A stretch of DNA of 64,000 nt from Flectonema sp. DT1601 (Eukaryota; Euglenozoa; Diplonemea; Diplonemida; Diplonemidae), in contig OZ025802.1 in assembly GCA_964019425.1 (NCBI GenBank), positions 62,001-126,000 of the forward strand, read 5' to 3'. Shown piece by piece: positions 1 through 10,501 of the stretch. Made by a program: the position numbers and the translations under genes. Every line of letters begins with the position of its first letter. Positions within the stretch are counted from its first letter, which is position 1. The notes under the pieces are model-generated. The model did no database searches and was not told where the DNA came from. It worked only from the letters and a program-made list of their open reading frames with translations.

Positions 1-337
1 AGATTGACATTTGGAGGTCATTGTCAAGTCGGATTTGTTCAACGTTGAGTTTGTGTCGTTCTTCTCTGATTGCTTCTCGTTCCCGTGCGATGTTTGTTCG
101 TACCGCCCGCTGGTTGGCTAAACACTGTTCGTAATCAGATTGTTTTTTTCGAGTTTTTTCTGACTCAACAATTGAATCAAACGCATCGAACTGCCGTCGG
201 TGCATTGCCTGCTCTGCTTCTATCAAATCCCCTTCACTTCCTTCATATTCAAATCTATTCTTTACTTTCTTTATCCATTCCTTTCTCACACCAACACTCG
301 AACTCAAACCAAGAGCACCAATTGCCTGAATAGCCAT
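1..337 (-). CDS. Coiled-coil protein, C-terminus cut by window edge
   Basis: An open frame of 112 codons runs from an ATG at 337 off the left edge. The protein begins MAIQAIGALGLSSSVGVRKE and becomes a highly charged helix rich in E, R, K and Q (for example NIAREREAIREERHKLNVEQ), so a long coiled coil is likely. An in-frame stop lies seven codons upstream of the ATG, but that TAG also ends an ACTTAG acceptor-like sequence, so the stretch could instead be an internal exon. I do not recognise the family. Coding status is inferred from the uninterrupted frame and the strong amino-acid bias. Confidence 0.6.
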   Translation of the reverse strand, partial: MAIQAIGALGLSSSVGVRKEWIKKVKNRFEYEGSEGDLIEAEQAMHRRQFDAFDSIVESEKTRKKQSDYEQCLANQRAVRTNIAREREAIREERHKLNVEQIRLDNDLQMSI

Positions 338-692
338 CTTTTTGGAATCCTGCTGCTAAGTAGTCAATCCCTTGAAAGAAAAGATCACAACATATCGGTA
401 ATAGAAACTTAAAGGCCTTTCTCAAAAAGAAGGGATATAAAAAGGATAAAATCGGCGCAAACAGGAACCAGCGGATCGCAACAAGCACCGAACGCTCACC
501 GAGCAGTATCTCTTTTCTAAAGGACGATCGAAGGGGTTCACTCTTAACATTTCACACATCAGCAACTCGCGAAAAGTCGCACGGAGGGGGCATACACCTC
601 GAATCGATGTCTCCCAAGATATGTATTTCGAGATCATCTGCTTCCCAAGACTTCGTCTGTTTTTAATTTTATGTTTTTGTTCTTTAATTTAA
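338..692. other. Spacer, no gene seen
   Basis: About 355 bases between the stop of the SH3-repeat gene and the coiled-coil gene. Short open frames on both strands look non-coding. It probably holds the 3' end of the first gene and the promoter of the second; no clear signal was seen. Confidence 0.5.
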
Positions 693-2939
693 TTAGTTTT
701 TGAACTTGACGTCGACACTAACAAAACATACGAAGGGTTTCGACTCATTGCTGGTTTTAAAACGAATTTTGTAAACAATGCCGTCTGTTGATTCTTCCTT
801 CACGACACCCATCGTGTGGGCGTCGAGCATTAGTTTGTCTCCGATTTTCCACTCCTTTGTAATACGTACTATTTGACCTACAGGAAGGAACTTTCCAGTC
901 GCGCTGGTAAATTGCGGTTGCGAATGCATCGCTGTCGGAAGTGGCGTCAGAAGTGTTGGTTTTGGTGTTGCAGGAGTTGGTGCTGGAGTTGGCCTTTGTG
1001 TTGGTACCGGAGTTGGCTTTGGTGTTGGCGGTGGAGTTGGCTTTTGTGTTGGTACCGGAGTTGGCTTTGGTGTTGGCGGTGGAGTTGGCTTTGGTGTTGG
1101 TGTCGGAGTTGGCTTTGGTGTTGGCGGTGGAGTTGGCTTTGGTGTTGGCATCGGAGTAGGTTTGGCAGTCAACACATTCGATCCTCTCCCTCTACCCCGA
1201 CTCCCCCCACCTCCTCTAGCTGCTCCAGGTATTAGTGGAGGCGGAATTGGTGTTTCTTTCGTAGGCACTGGCGTTGGAACAGTTTTTTTAAGTTGTTCCT
1301 CTGCCTGGTCCTTAATTGTATCAGAAACTAATTCCAATTCCATGTCTTTGTACCAAAAGGTACCACCATGTGGTCCTCTCACTAAATACGAATCACTACG
1401 AGATGTGTCAATATCGATAATTGTTCCAACCTCTCCAACATCGAGGACTCCCTCCACTCGAGCATACTTCCGAAGTCGAATAGAATCTCCAGCACCCATA
1501 ACTGGTGGTGGTGTTCGAGGTGCTGAAGGAGGAACTGCTGTGTGGTTACTTTCAACATGGCTGACTTCTGACCTGCTGTTCTCTGGAACAACTAATAACG
1601 GAATTGCATACGGATCGACTACTAAAGAAATCGGCCACACATACGATTTGTTATTCGCGTACATCAACTGCACTACTTCCGTAGCGAGTGAAAAAGCTTC
1701 TTTCACAGGAATAACAACACCAGATTCTCCGCAGTGAGAAACTTGAGCTTCAACGAAGTAAGTAGAGAGTCGTGTTTCGAGAAACTGTTGAGTGCAGTCA
1801 GTCCGTGAGACTGCAGCAATGATTCCGATGTCAGGTTTGTGTTTTATGTGTTTGCGAAGAGAAGAAACCGGAATCCATCTTCCATGAGTTCCGTGTGCGT
1901 CACTAGACTCATCAATTGAGACCATTGATGTTGATTTGTTAGCTGTACGAACAGTTACAATATTCCAACTACCTGCTACTGCAACGTTTTGTTGTGGATG
2001 AATGTCTGCCATCTTTAAATGAAGTGACTGCAGACAATTCGAATCGTATTCAATAACAACTCCATCAGAGTGCTTCACCGAAATTATTTTACTTCCCTCA
2101 GCAGTGTTTTGAATTATCCCTCGGCGACCAGCATAGCGGAGAAGTTGAGCGATGTTTTTTGTTTCCAAGTTGTCGTCTGCTAATTTATTATATTCCGCAG
2201 TAACGATGATCTCATCACCTTCAGATAGAATATCCTTATCATCTGTTGATGTAATTGGTGTAGTAATCCACTTCGCATCAGCTCCGTACATTGAAGCTTC
2301 AAACTCTGCAGCCAATCTACTGAGAACAGCAGCTAAAGGCCACGTTAATGTTCTTCCATTTGGGTGAAGTAATCGAAGAGTCTTATCCTCTTCATCAATA
2401 GCATCATAACGCCTTATGACAGCTATAGTTCCGCAGTACATTTGAAAGTCTTTTTGCCAACCAACAGCAATGTTTGAGCGACCCAAGGCAGCTGTTTGTT
2501 GAAGTTGGGAAGAAATGACAACCTGAGATCCAACCTTCACACCCTCTGGGAAGTGAGGGTCTGCTGCCTGTTGCGTTTCTTCGAAAAGTATAACCGCAGT
2601 TGGCCACGTTAAAATAGTCCCATCGTTGTGCTGAACTCTCAAAGTATTGTCCGCACTATCGAATTCATCAAATCGAATAACTCGACCAGACTTCCCGCAG
2701 TAGTCGGCCATGGAATCGCTCCAACCAATCCCCGCATTCATATTAACCCAATGCTTTGTATTCAATACATCTTTTTCTATGTGAACAACAACGCCAACCC
2801 AGGGAGTGATATTTGGTAGAAGATGCACATTAGACTCTTCAATGACACTCGAAGCATAACCAGCGTTGACAGCTAACCCCACGAGAACTACTAATCCGAT
2901 TATTGATAATAAAGACTTGAAATTAAACCTCAACCTCAT
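693..2939 (-). CDS. Secreted protein with Mind-bomb-like SH3 repeats and a Pro/Thr stalk
   Basis: 748 residues. I chose the ATG at 2939 because it gives a classical signal peptide ([20 protein letters not shown] then [10 protein letters not shown]); the frame stays open 41 codons further upstream. The body has several copies of a module of the form GW[18 protein letters not shown], then about 10-20 residues, then an NDGTILTWP-like strand. This resembles the SH3-like repeats of Mind-bomb E3 ligases, where the second half ends in a Trp-containing strand. A Pro/Thr-rich stalk of [12 protein letters not shown]-type repeats (plus-strand 960-1170) follows, then one last SH3-like module. No RING or ankyrin part is present. 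Family assignment is by eye; a cell-surface or extracellular role is inferred from the signal peptide and stalk. No C-terminal membrane segment is visible. Confidence 0.75.
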   Translation of the reverse strand: MRLRFNFKSLLSIIGLVVLVGLAVNAGYASSVIEESNVHLLPNITPWVGVVVHIEKDVLNTKHWVNMNAGIGWSDSMADYCGKSGRVIRFDEFDSADNTLRVQHNDGTILTWPTAVILFEETQQAADPHFPEGVKVGSQVVISSQLQQTAALGRSNIAVGWQKDFQMYCGTIAVIRRYDAIDEEDKTLRLLHPNGRTLTWPLAAVLSRLAAEFEASMYGADAKWITTPITSTDDKDILSEGDEIIVTAEYNKLADDNLETKNIAQLLRYAGRRGIIQNTAEGSKIISVKHSDGVVIEYDSNCLQSLHLKMADIHPQQNVAVAGSWNIVTVRTANKSTSMVSIDESSDAHGTHGRWIPVSSLRKHIKHKPDIGIIAAVSRTDCTQQFLETRLSTYFVEAQVSHCGESGVVIPVKEAFSLATEVVQLMYANNKSYVWPISLVVDPYAIPLLVVPENSRSEVSHVESNHTAVPPSAPRTPPPVMGAGDSIRLRKYARVEGVLDVGEVGTIIDIDTSRSDSYLVRGPHGGTFWYKDMELELVSDTIKDQAEEQLKKTVPTPVPTKETPIPPPLIPGAARGGGGSRGRGRGSNVLTAKPTPMPTPKPTPPPTPKPTPTPTPKPTPPPTPKPTPVPTQKPTPPPTPKPTPVPTQRPTPAPTPATPKPTLLTPLPTAMHSQPQFTSATGKFLPVGQIVRITKEWKIGDKLMLDAHTMGVVKEESTDGIVYKIRFKTSNESKPFVCFVSVDVKFKN
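960..1170 (-). repeat. Coding minisatellite ([12 protein letters not shown])
   Basis: Tandem in-frame repeats of roughly 36 bases (plus-strand GGAGTTGGCTTTGGTGTTGG) encode the Pro/Thr stalk of the secreted protein. Copies differ by V/P and K/Q/R swaps. Such tracts change length readily. Confidence 0.85.
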
Positions 2940-3306
2940 AATATACTTAGCCAGGTATACATCCCCGTCGGGTAACTCGAACTGCTGAATGTGAAGGTTA
3001 ACGACGAGAATATAAAACAAGAAATCAAAGATGTTAAAGACCAGCTCAAAAAGAGCCCACAAACACGCAACACATTTTTGCTTTCTTAAAATAGAATAGA
3101 ATTATTGGAAGAGTTCAATTGGATTTTGAGATCGACATTAGTCAAATTAATCTATGATCGAAAGCGTACTATGAATCTGAAAGTAGTGTACAACTTTACT
3201 TTTGTCAAATGCTCTCCACTCACAAGTCTTCAAAAGGCAAGATGCCTTCTGCTCGTTCGGATGGCTTGCGACTATCGAATTAGTTCTCATATCCGACAGC
3301 AGTGAT
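2940..3306. other. Spacer, no gene seen
   Basis: Upstream region of the SH3-repeat gene. The continuation of that frame to 3062 is hydrophobic but precedes a better signal-peptide start, so I treat it as 5' leader. Nothing else recognised. Confidence 0.4.
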
Positions 3307-3600
3307 CTATTCATCATCATCATCTACCCCGTGACTACTTCCGTATTTCTTATTGTACGTATCAACTCTCGTTGGTGACATCTGTCGAGTGTATATATTT
3401 GCTATTCCATACGTCATCGCTATGCTACTAAATAATGCTGTTTGTTGTTGTTGATGTTTCCTTTTAAAGAATTGGAATATCTGTTTCATATATTCGATTC
3501 TGAGACGAGAAATTAATAAGTCGAAGTTGCATACCTACTATTTGCATTCTGGTTCTCGTTACCTTCTTGGGTGCCATTTTTATACTTCCAAACCTGTTGA
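3307..3600 (-). CDS. Possible small spliced gene, 3' exons
   Basis: A 64-codon terminal stretch (3307-3499) ends in an acidic DDDDE tail. Upstream lies a frame encoding QVWKYKNGTQEGNENQNANS. A donor GTATGC at 3534 and acceptor CAG at 3500-3502, with a TTATTAAT branch-like sequence, join them in frame. The implied 35-nt intron is shorter than the others here (60-300 nt), so the model is weak. The 5' end is not resolved. The protein is not recognised. Confidence 0.3.
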
Positions 3601-4097
3601 TTACTTACGAAGTGGAAACATGATAATGAGACAAGTGTGAGTCGCCGGAATCGAAATATTTTTATTCTTTTTTTATAAAAACCTGCTGCGGAACCAAAAA
3701 AAAAATTAGAATAAAAAATTCCGTTCAAAATACTAACAGTTTGATATGTACGAACATTAGCTCTTTTTTTTTTTTTTTTCAACTACGGGAATAATGCCAC
3801 GAGTAAGGTTTTGGGAGCAGTCTTTTGCGGTCCTCAATATCTCAAAAAAACATCATAAAATCATAAATATAAACTACGACAAGTCTGTCTAAAGAGTAAA
3901 GATTATTTAGTTCTGACAGAAGGCGAGCTCTGATATCTTTTTTTTTTTTTTTTTTTTTTTCCAACTACATAAAAAAATTCAAAATCAATAAAATAATTAA
4001 CCTACAGAGGGAAAAGCAACCCTAATTCCCTTATCACGGGTGAAACAAGTGTTTAAATGGCGTTTTTTCCGAGACCAAGAGTCGACGGTCAGCGGCC
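3601..4097. other. AT-rich spacer with poly(T) runs
   Basis: Contains T runs near 3763-3780 and 3939-3960. No gene or RNA recognised. Confidence 0.4.
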
Positions 4098-4337
4098 TTA
4101 TATTTCGTTTTCGATTGCCATATCAATTCCCGTTTTCAACTAACTTATGAAATGATGAGCAGACCGCCGAAAGGAAGTAAACAAACAAAGTACGAAACAG
4201 AAATTATAAATAATTAACCAACTATTAACATTTACCTTATAAAAGGTTTCCACGGCAAGGCTCAGTAAGTCTGTGGATCGACCACAAAACGCTGCGTTGG
4301 TTAGCTGCGCAGCAGCTGAATACTGCGGAAGTGTCAT
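4098..4337 (-). CDS. Small two-exon gene, 47 residues, unknown
   Basis: Exon 1 (4236-4337) encodes MTLPQYSAAAQLTNAAFCGR and 14 more residues ending ETFYK. A donor GTAAAT at 4235 and acceptor TAAGTTAG ending at 4140 bracket a 96-nt intron in phase 0. Exon 2 (4098-4139) gives LKTGIDMAIENEI and a stop. Clean splice signals and sensible residue composition support it, but the protein is too short to recognise. An alternative is that the frame simply reads on into the intron for 65 residues. Confidence 0.42.
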
Positions 4338-4506
4338 TTTCTTTTGCTGTTCTGCAGAACGCGAAAATGAACTTCTTCAGAGGTTAGCCAAAGAGAATTA
4401 TCCGAAGACAGCAACTGGTTAATAAAGCAGCAGCTTAAGTTGCAAACGTACCTACGGAATCGACCTTTAGAGAGATTGTTTAAGATTTAGGAAGTCTAGT
4501 CGATCA

Positions 4507-4710
4507 CTACTTCCGCTTCATATCGTTCTTCACTTCTTCCTTCGCAAACTGTAGAATCCTTTGAATCCTTCCTTGAGTTCCTGAGATAGTAGCTGTTTGA
4601 GTTTGGAAAACCATTCGTTTAAACCACGGAGCTTCATTCAGATATCCCGTCAGACCTTTCTGAAATTGAGAACGACCAGCAACTCCCAACATCTTCCAAA
4701 TGTTAAACAT
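4507..4710 (-). CDS. Small basic protein, unknown
   Basis: 67 residues, beginning MFNIWKMLGVAGRSQFQKGL and ending KEEVKNDMKRK, from an ATG in an AAAAATG context. It is basic and amphipathic, in the size range of small mitochondrial complex or ribosomal subunits, but I cannot name a family. It lies just 3' of the amidase-like gene on the same strand. Confidence 0.5.
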   Translation of the reverse strand: MFNIWKMLGVAGRSQFQKGLTGYLNEAPWFKRMVFQTQTATISGTQGRIQRILQFAKEEVKNDMKRK

Positions 4711-4954
4711 TTTTATTAGTTTGGCTTGGGAGAGAAAAAGTATACAATTTAAGAATTCAAATGAAGGAAAAAACGTCGTAATTAAGATCCACTCATCGAT
4801 GTATTTGTGAAGCTGGTGTGTTATTAAAAAGATATTTTATTAATTGACCAACGATTAAAGTGAGCAGCGCAAACACTCGCTATTTGCGCACAAGAACTGA
4901 TCGATTGCGAGATACTTCTAAATAACGTAACACAAGTCAGTTGAGGATACTGTT

Positions 4955-7231
4955 CTAGCGATTCCTGTAGCCATCACGCGATGCTGCTACTTTCTGTCCG
5001 TCTCTTTGAAGTTTTCTAAAACCCTTCGGACCAGTTGAAGGGACCCCAACACCCAAAGCAGCAATATCTGCTGGCACTTTGTCATGAGGTCGTATTATTT
5101 CCGGTTCTTCGATGAACACTTTAGGCTTTCGATTTGGATCTGGTTTTCTATTTATGGCTTCGAGCACCTGAAGCCGCTCTTCTTCCATAGAAGTTGGTTT
5201 CGGTCCGTCAACTTCTGGAGTGTGCTCCTTCCATATATTAGGGGAATCAGAATCTGGGTATTCACTTCGGGGATACAGAGAATTGGTGTACCTTGTTAAA
5301 GTTGATTTCTTTGAATGCCCAGCTAAAGCTTTTTGGGATACCATGTTACCTTTTCCCATACCGAGAAAGCCTCTCAATTTCTGGTGACGAAAGTCAGATT
5401 CCCTGGCAATGCTCATTTTATTATTCACCCAATCAACAAATTGATTTTTTGATGCATCTTCAAGCCAGTCCTCCGCACCCTCAACCATGGTTTCCCTTGT
5501 GTTTTCTTTAGAACCAAGACTGACGATTGCAGCTTTAATTTTTGCATCGATTGCCCGTGCGGACTCAAGGAGTTCAGCTGTTTCCCCTGGCCTGCCAACA
5601 ACTAGCAACCCCAAGCCTGTTTTAGAACTACGGTGAGACTTTCCTAATGGTACTGTAATACTGGGTAATCCAGCTATTGAGACAGGACCTGTGTTTTGAG
5701 TGAGTTTCTCAACTCCCGTGTGCATCCCCCTCCAGACAATGGTACCGTCCTTGTTGTTGCTTTCGATGACAGTTGGAGACGGAGTTACAGTAGTTGGAAA
5801 TACCAACACATGTATAGATTTATCGACTGCTTCCCAGTAGTCATTTACGTGTGTCTTCACCCACTCGACAGCAGTTTCTGATTCTTTTAAGTCCTCTGAA
5901 AACATCATTTTCGTATTGAGACGTTTCTTCGCGTATTCCACTGTAATTGAATTTATTACTTCCGCATGGTCAGCACCAGCCTTCTGACAAATTGCTAGTA
6001 GTCTGCCGGCTACTTCAAAATCGAAGACAGGTTGGCAGTTGAACCAATGGCGAAGGAGACCATCAAGAATCCTACAGTCTGTCTTCTCGTGTACTTCTCT
6101 GGGTTTTGTGACCATCGTGGTATCATCCACAACATGTTTACCTTTTGATTGAGCTACTGAAGTAGTAACAGAGCAGTTTAACATTTGTAACATCATCAGA
6201 GTTGATCTGAAGGGAAGCTCTACGGATTGGTCTAATGAAACAGCAAATCCGTCTTCGGGTACGCAAAGTCTAACTTTATCAATTACTTCAATCGGTGATT
6301 GTGGTTTAGCTGCGAACAGAGCTTGGACTCCGACATCGTCTGAGATACGAGTGGATCTCATGACACCATCAACAGTACTGATGTCATCAACACTTCTCGC
6401 AATGATTCCAATATTTCCTAAAGTTGAAGACAGAGACCATGTTCTCGCTGTTGAGTACGCACCAACTTCTGGAACGAATCCAATGACGTTACAGAACGAG
6501 GCTGGGATTCTGACATCTCCGACGACATCAATTCCAATTGAGAAAGTAACGCATCCACTGCAAACAGCTACTGCTGCTCCTCCTTGACTACCTCCTGCGT
6601 AGTGTTTTGGATTTAACGGATTTAATATCGTACCTGTTGACTCATTGTGTCCTAAGAATCCCAACCCGAACTCATCTTGGTTTGCCTTCCCAACACAGAT
6701 AGCACCAGCTGCCTTGAGTGCTGTGACTACAGGAGCAGACTGTGAAGGATTGTAATTTATTTTATTTGATCCGCATGTGGTAGGAAGACCTGCAACGTGA
6801 ATAGCATCTCCGACAATGAATGGAACTCCGTGAAGAGGACCAACAAGTTTCCCACTTTCAGAAAACGACTCGTCGAGTATCGCAGCCTCGTAGATCGCAT
6901 TAAGATTAATAGAAGTCACGGAATTGTAAAGAGCGCCATCAGTTTGTAACTTTCGAATACATTCCTCAACAATCTCTTCAGATTTATATCTTTTACTGCG
7001 ATAGGCTTCAACTAAACTCTCGGCTGTCATCATAAACGCTTCCTCAAATAAATTTATATTCTTGTTTTCCCTCACCTTGTTATCTTCAACCGCAGTGTCC
7101 TCCTTGATTGCAACACGTTCTGGTGGTACTTGCTCATTAGCTGCTTTTTCAGCTGAACAATACCACCGTCTCTGAACTGGTGATCCCCGTTTCCCGACTC
7201 GCAGCATAGCAGCTCGAAGTTGCTGCCTCAT
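4955..7231 (-). CDS. Mitochondrial amidase-fold protein lacking catalytic residues
   Basis: 758 residues from the ATG at 7231, which gives a basic, Ser/Arg-rich presequence typical of mitochondrial import (MRQQLRAAMLRVGKRGSPVQ). Residues about 65-590 are an amidase-signature domain (GatA/FAAH family). The active site is degraded: the catalytic Lys of the GVP-x-x-x-K motif is Gly (GVPFIVGD, residue 141); GGSSGG is GGSQGG (residues 213-218, keeping the first Ser); and the nucleophile Ser of the GGSIR motif is Asp (VVGDVRIP, residue 239). The fold therefore looks retained without catalysis. A charged tail of about 170 residues, unrelated to amidases, follows. A structural role, for example in a mitochondrial complex, is my inference. 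It is not a likely source of the glutaminase activity of GatCAB. The frame extends to 7294 from a poorer upstream start. Confidence 0.82.
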   Translation of the reverse strand: MRQQLRAAMLRVGKRGSPVQRRWYCSAEKAANEQVPPERVAIKEDTAVEDNKVRENKNINLFEEAFMMTAESLVEAYRSKRYKSEEIVEECIRKLQTDGALYNSVTSINLNAIYEAAILDESFSESGKLVGPLHGVPFIVGDAIHVAGLPTTCGSNKINYNPSQSAPVVTALKAAGAICVGKANQDEFGLGFLGHNESTGTILNPLNPKHYAGGSQGGAAVAVCSGCVTFSIGIDVVGDVRIPASFCNVIGFVPEVGAYSTARTWSLSSTLGNIGIIARSVDDISTVDGVMRSTRISDDVGVQALFAAKPQSPIEVIDKVRLCVPEDGFAVSLDQSVELPFRSTLMMLQMLNCSVTTSVAQSKGKHVVDDTTMVTKPREVHEKTDCRILDGLLRHWFNCQPVFDFEVAGRLLAICQKAGADHAEVINSITVEYAKKRLNTKMMFSEDLKESETAVEWVKTHVNDYWEAVDKSIHVLVFPTTVTPSPTVIESNNKDGTIVWRGMHTGVEKLTQNTGPVSIAGLPSITVPLGKSHRSSKTGLGLLVVGRPGETAELLESARAIDAKIKAAIVSLGSKENTRETMVEGAEDWLEDASKNQFVDWVNNKMSIARESDFRHQKLRGFLGMGKGNMVSQKALAGHSKKSTLTRYTNSLYPRSEYPDSDSPNIWKEHTPEVDGPKPTSMEEERLQVLEAINRKPDPNRKPKVFIEEPEIIRPHDKVPADIAALGVGVPSTGPKGFRKLQRDGQKVAASRDGYRNR

Positions 7232-7688
7232 TTTTATATTATTCACACACTGACTAAAGTTCTTGCTTAAAATAATCATTAAAAAATTAAACAAATAGCG
7301 AACGCTTCACAAGACTTGTCGGTGTTATTATTTCGATGTTTGTTTGTTTTTTTAAAATTCTGTTTTATAAAATATGTGAAGCTATCCGATACCTACATCA
7401 ACAAGGTGGCGGTGGTTGTTTTTGCTTTCGTGCAAAGAAACTGCTCATTCTTTTGAGCGAACAGAAAAAATTGTACTACAGGAAAAGATACTATTACTGT
7501 TGACGTATAATACAAAAGTAACATCATTTGTCCCCTCAGTGGGGTATTAATCAATAAGCCGTACTTCGAATAGCAACCTACCCAAAGGGAGGGTTGCTAT
7601 TCATTATTTCTAAACGTGGCAACAGTCCACGCAAACTTAATGTTTGTTTACTTTCATTAGTTCTACTTAACGAACTAGTCAGCTATCC
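7232..7688. other. Spacer with a perfect 11-bp-arm hairpin
   Basis: Promoter side of the amidase-like gene and 3' side of the TFIIIC gene. Apart from the hairpin at 7568-7602 nothing was recognised. Confidence 0.5.
7568..7602. other. Perfect inverted repeat, 11-bp arms
   Basis: GAATAGCAACC and its reverse complement flank a 13-nt loop. It lies about 90-120 nt 3' of the TFIIIC-like stop codon. It could act in transcript 3'-end formation or be a small foldback remnant; the sequence alone does not decide. Confidence 0.6.
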
Positions 7689-10501
7689 TTAAATATCCGG
7701 ACGTGTTAAACGATAGCCACAAGTGATACAGTTAGTCAGATCTCTTCCAAAGAGCCATATAAATGCTTTCTTATCCCCTGCTGCAGTTTTCGGATAGCAG
7801 TGCTGACCAAATGAAGGAAAGGAAGCAGCAGTTCCACAAACAACGCAAACAGAATGCTGCTGCAAACTATCGATGTGGAGAAGTGTATTGCTACAGAGTT
7901 GATTTGGATGACCGTTTTCACAGTTTTGTGTGACAGTCGAAATACTGAGTGGGAATACAACTGGTTTCGGACAGAGGTAGCATTTGCTCTTCAACTTGAA
8001 GGATTCCAGCGCCTCTTTTACTTTCGGCAACTCTTCTTCATTAATTTTTGGAAGGGTCCACTTCTTTGCCGTAGCTTGCTTGCATCGTTCCTGAATTGCA
8101 ACAGCACATTTTCTAATTAGCGCAAGTTGTGCCTGTTTGTTTGCGTGTTTTAAAACAAAAATCAAAGGAAGAATGCAGTAACCGATCTACTAACACTCGT
8201 AACGAAGACTCTGCTATCAAACTCGTAGTATGAAAGCCATTGTATCTTTATTACTTTACTTCCTTGTAGACCTTAGTGGACAAATATATAAAATACAAAC
8301 CCTGGCTTCAGCCTTTCCAGCACTCGATATAACAAATTCAGCCAACTGTAAATCTCGCAACACCCACGTCAGACTCTCCGCAACTCGCGGGGCTGTAACG
8401 GAGGGTTGGAATGTAATATCAGGAGCCTGTTTTAGTTAAGTTATTGCTGACTAGCAGCATTCCAATCGCCAAAACCCTGGTCACGCTCATCATGTCAATT
8501 AAGGTAAAATAATTCAAACAGGCAACATACGTGAAGCTTCTTTAAGTCAACATTGTACCTCCGTTTAACGGGCTTCTTAGAGCGTCCGATGGTTCTCTTT
8601 TTCTTGGGAGTGTCATCTTCGTCGTCGCTACTGGAGAACTCAGTTTCGGAATCTCGTTCATAACGAGATTCTGTTGAGAGAGTTGGTGTCCAGATTTTAA
8701 CTATTCGACAGGCTACAGCAGTCAGAAAGGTTCCCATAGTCAAAGCAGAGCGGAGTTCTTGAGGAGTGAATTGTGCCTTCGGATTTGATTTCTTAATCTT
8801 ATAGAGGTTGAGAAGAGACATTCTAGCCAGAACTCTGAGAATCTCAGTTCTGGTTGAGTTTAGTGTTGCTGCTGGACTCGTAGCTGAGAGTGCGAAGTCA
8901 GGTGTAGCAACATAGTCTTTGGGTAAATCTAAAAAACAGAACGGAGGAAGCAACTGCAACACAGCCGACACCATTCTGAGCGGTAAGATACCACCATCAG
9001 GAGAACTTCTTGCCGCACGATAAGCATCAAATAAACAATTAATACTAAAATACCACAAAGCAGGTGATCTCAAATGAAGTGAATATCCCACACTAGATGC
9101 TAGTGCTGTAAATCCACTTCCAGACATTATTCGTTGTCTGTTTGAAGAATGAATACCTTGAGAGTGTCCCTCAATTAGAAGTTCCATTTGGTCTTTCGGT
9201 GACATCGCAGCGAAGGGGAACATTGGTTCAATATTTTGAACAATCGCGTTCTTTACAACATTTGAGTGTTTAGAACAGAGTAACTTTGATACTAAAAGCA
9301 TTAGGGTACCAGGCATAAACTGAACTCCGAAAGGTGTAAATGGACTTGTGTTAACAATAGTACAGCCTCTGGCTCCCTGTTCAGTAGATTCAAAGATCAT
9401 AAGAGATGATAATGACTTCTTGTGTGGTGTCATTATAATCTTATTATCATAAGCACAGGTAGCTATCCACCCACACGTTGCTGACATCCCAGTGATAGGA
9501 CTCTTGTGTTGAGTTTCGATTGTTTTTCGTTTCTCAACAAAAGTCCAATCTTTCTTTATTTCATTACATACGATTGTCAATCCCTCAGCGTTGAATATAA
9601 CTAACGTGTCTTCCTTACTAATATACGAACAGAATGTTGCCGTAGTAACTGGTATTAATATCTTAGGAAGTATTCGAATCTTTTCAGCGAACAGCTTAGC
9701 TGCCGGGTCACATTCACATATTAGGATTTGACCTTTTGATCCGAGGATTACTATTCGTTCCCAACTTGGTTCTTGTCGAATCCATTGTACAGAAACTGGT
9801 ATTAAGTCTTCATGGTTAATAGCTGCCCAAGGTGCTCTTTCTGATATAACATGAAGTCGTTTTGACGAGTCGGATGGTAGTTTTACGATCGCTAATTCTG
9901 TGACTCCCCTGAGGCTGTCAGTCCTTCCTGATATTGCAATCAATAACTTATCACTTATCGGAGCTGGTCTCCATGAAATAGATGTCACGTAGTTGTCGAA
10001 TGAACACCAGGTGACTTCATCTTCTATTTCAATTTTTTGATTCTTTCTTATTGTGTATAAAGTACCTAAACTACCATCACTCATTACAATCCCAAGAGGT
10101 ACAAGAGGAGGATCACCTTCACTAACAGCGTATGGTGTTCCCCATGACAGAGCTACAACAGGACAGCCTCTTGGGTGGAGTGTTGTTCTAACGAAACCTC
10201 CCAAGTCGTTCGCATTCTTATGATCTGAGTCATTCAAACTAACCATCTCAATTCTAGCAACAGGTTCCCCAAAAGGATCAACAGTAGCATCCATAATATA
10301 AACAGTATCAAGTCCTAAGTCAGGACATCCAACACACGCTACTAGTCCTTCACAAGAGCAAGCCATTGATTTGGTGCTCAGATTAGCTCTTGAGATCGAA
10401 GGGACTACTTGAGGCCTTGATATTCCCATTCTATTAACAGATGCTGCAGGGATATAAGGACATGCTAGAACAACACTCTCATCTGGTTTCTTCTTAGACA
10501 T
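7689..10501 (-). CDS. GTF3C4: TFIIIC 90 kDa-like subunit (delta), three exons
   Basis: Exons 8531-10501, 8301-8426 and 7689-8132 join in phase 0 through introns with donors GTATGT and GTTTGT and CAG acceptors, giving 846 residues. The N-terminal ~450 residues look like the WD40-type propeller of TFIIIC delta subunits (SWGTPYAVSEGD...LGIVMSDGSLGTLY, TSISWRP). A middle acidic/basic linker (SSSDDEDDTPKKKR) follows. The C-terminal exon has the paired zinc site of this family: CYLC, CENGH, then CVVC and a final CITC. The protein would help bind tRNA and other Pol III promoters. Two separate open frames were merged because the family carries both parts and exon 2 (APDITFQPSV...) fits in frame. The identification rests on domain order and Cys/His spacing. 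Confidence 0.8.

Noticed and set aside
873-1235. Plus-strand frames of 120 and 72 residues rich in Trp/Cys or Leu/Val
   Set aside because: Antisense shadows of the Pro/Thr minisatellite in the secreted protein gene.
3575-3592. A 15-nt intron (GTAAGTAATCAACAG) upstream of VWKYKNG
   Set aside because: Such tiny introns occur in some ciliates, but the well-supported introns here are 60-168 nt and the upstream frame is not convincing.
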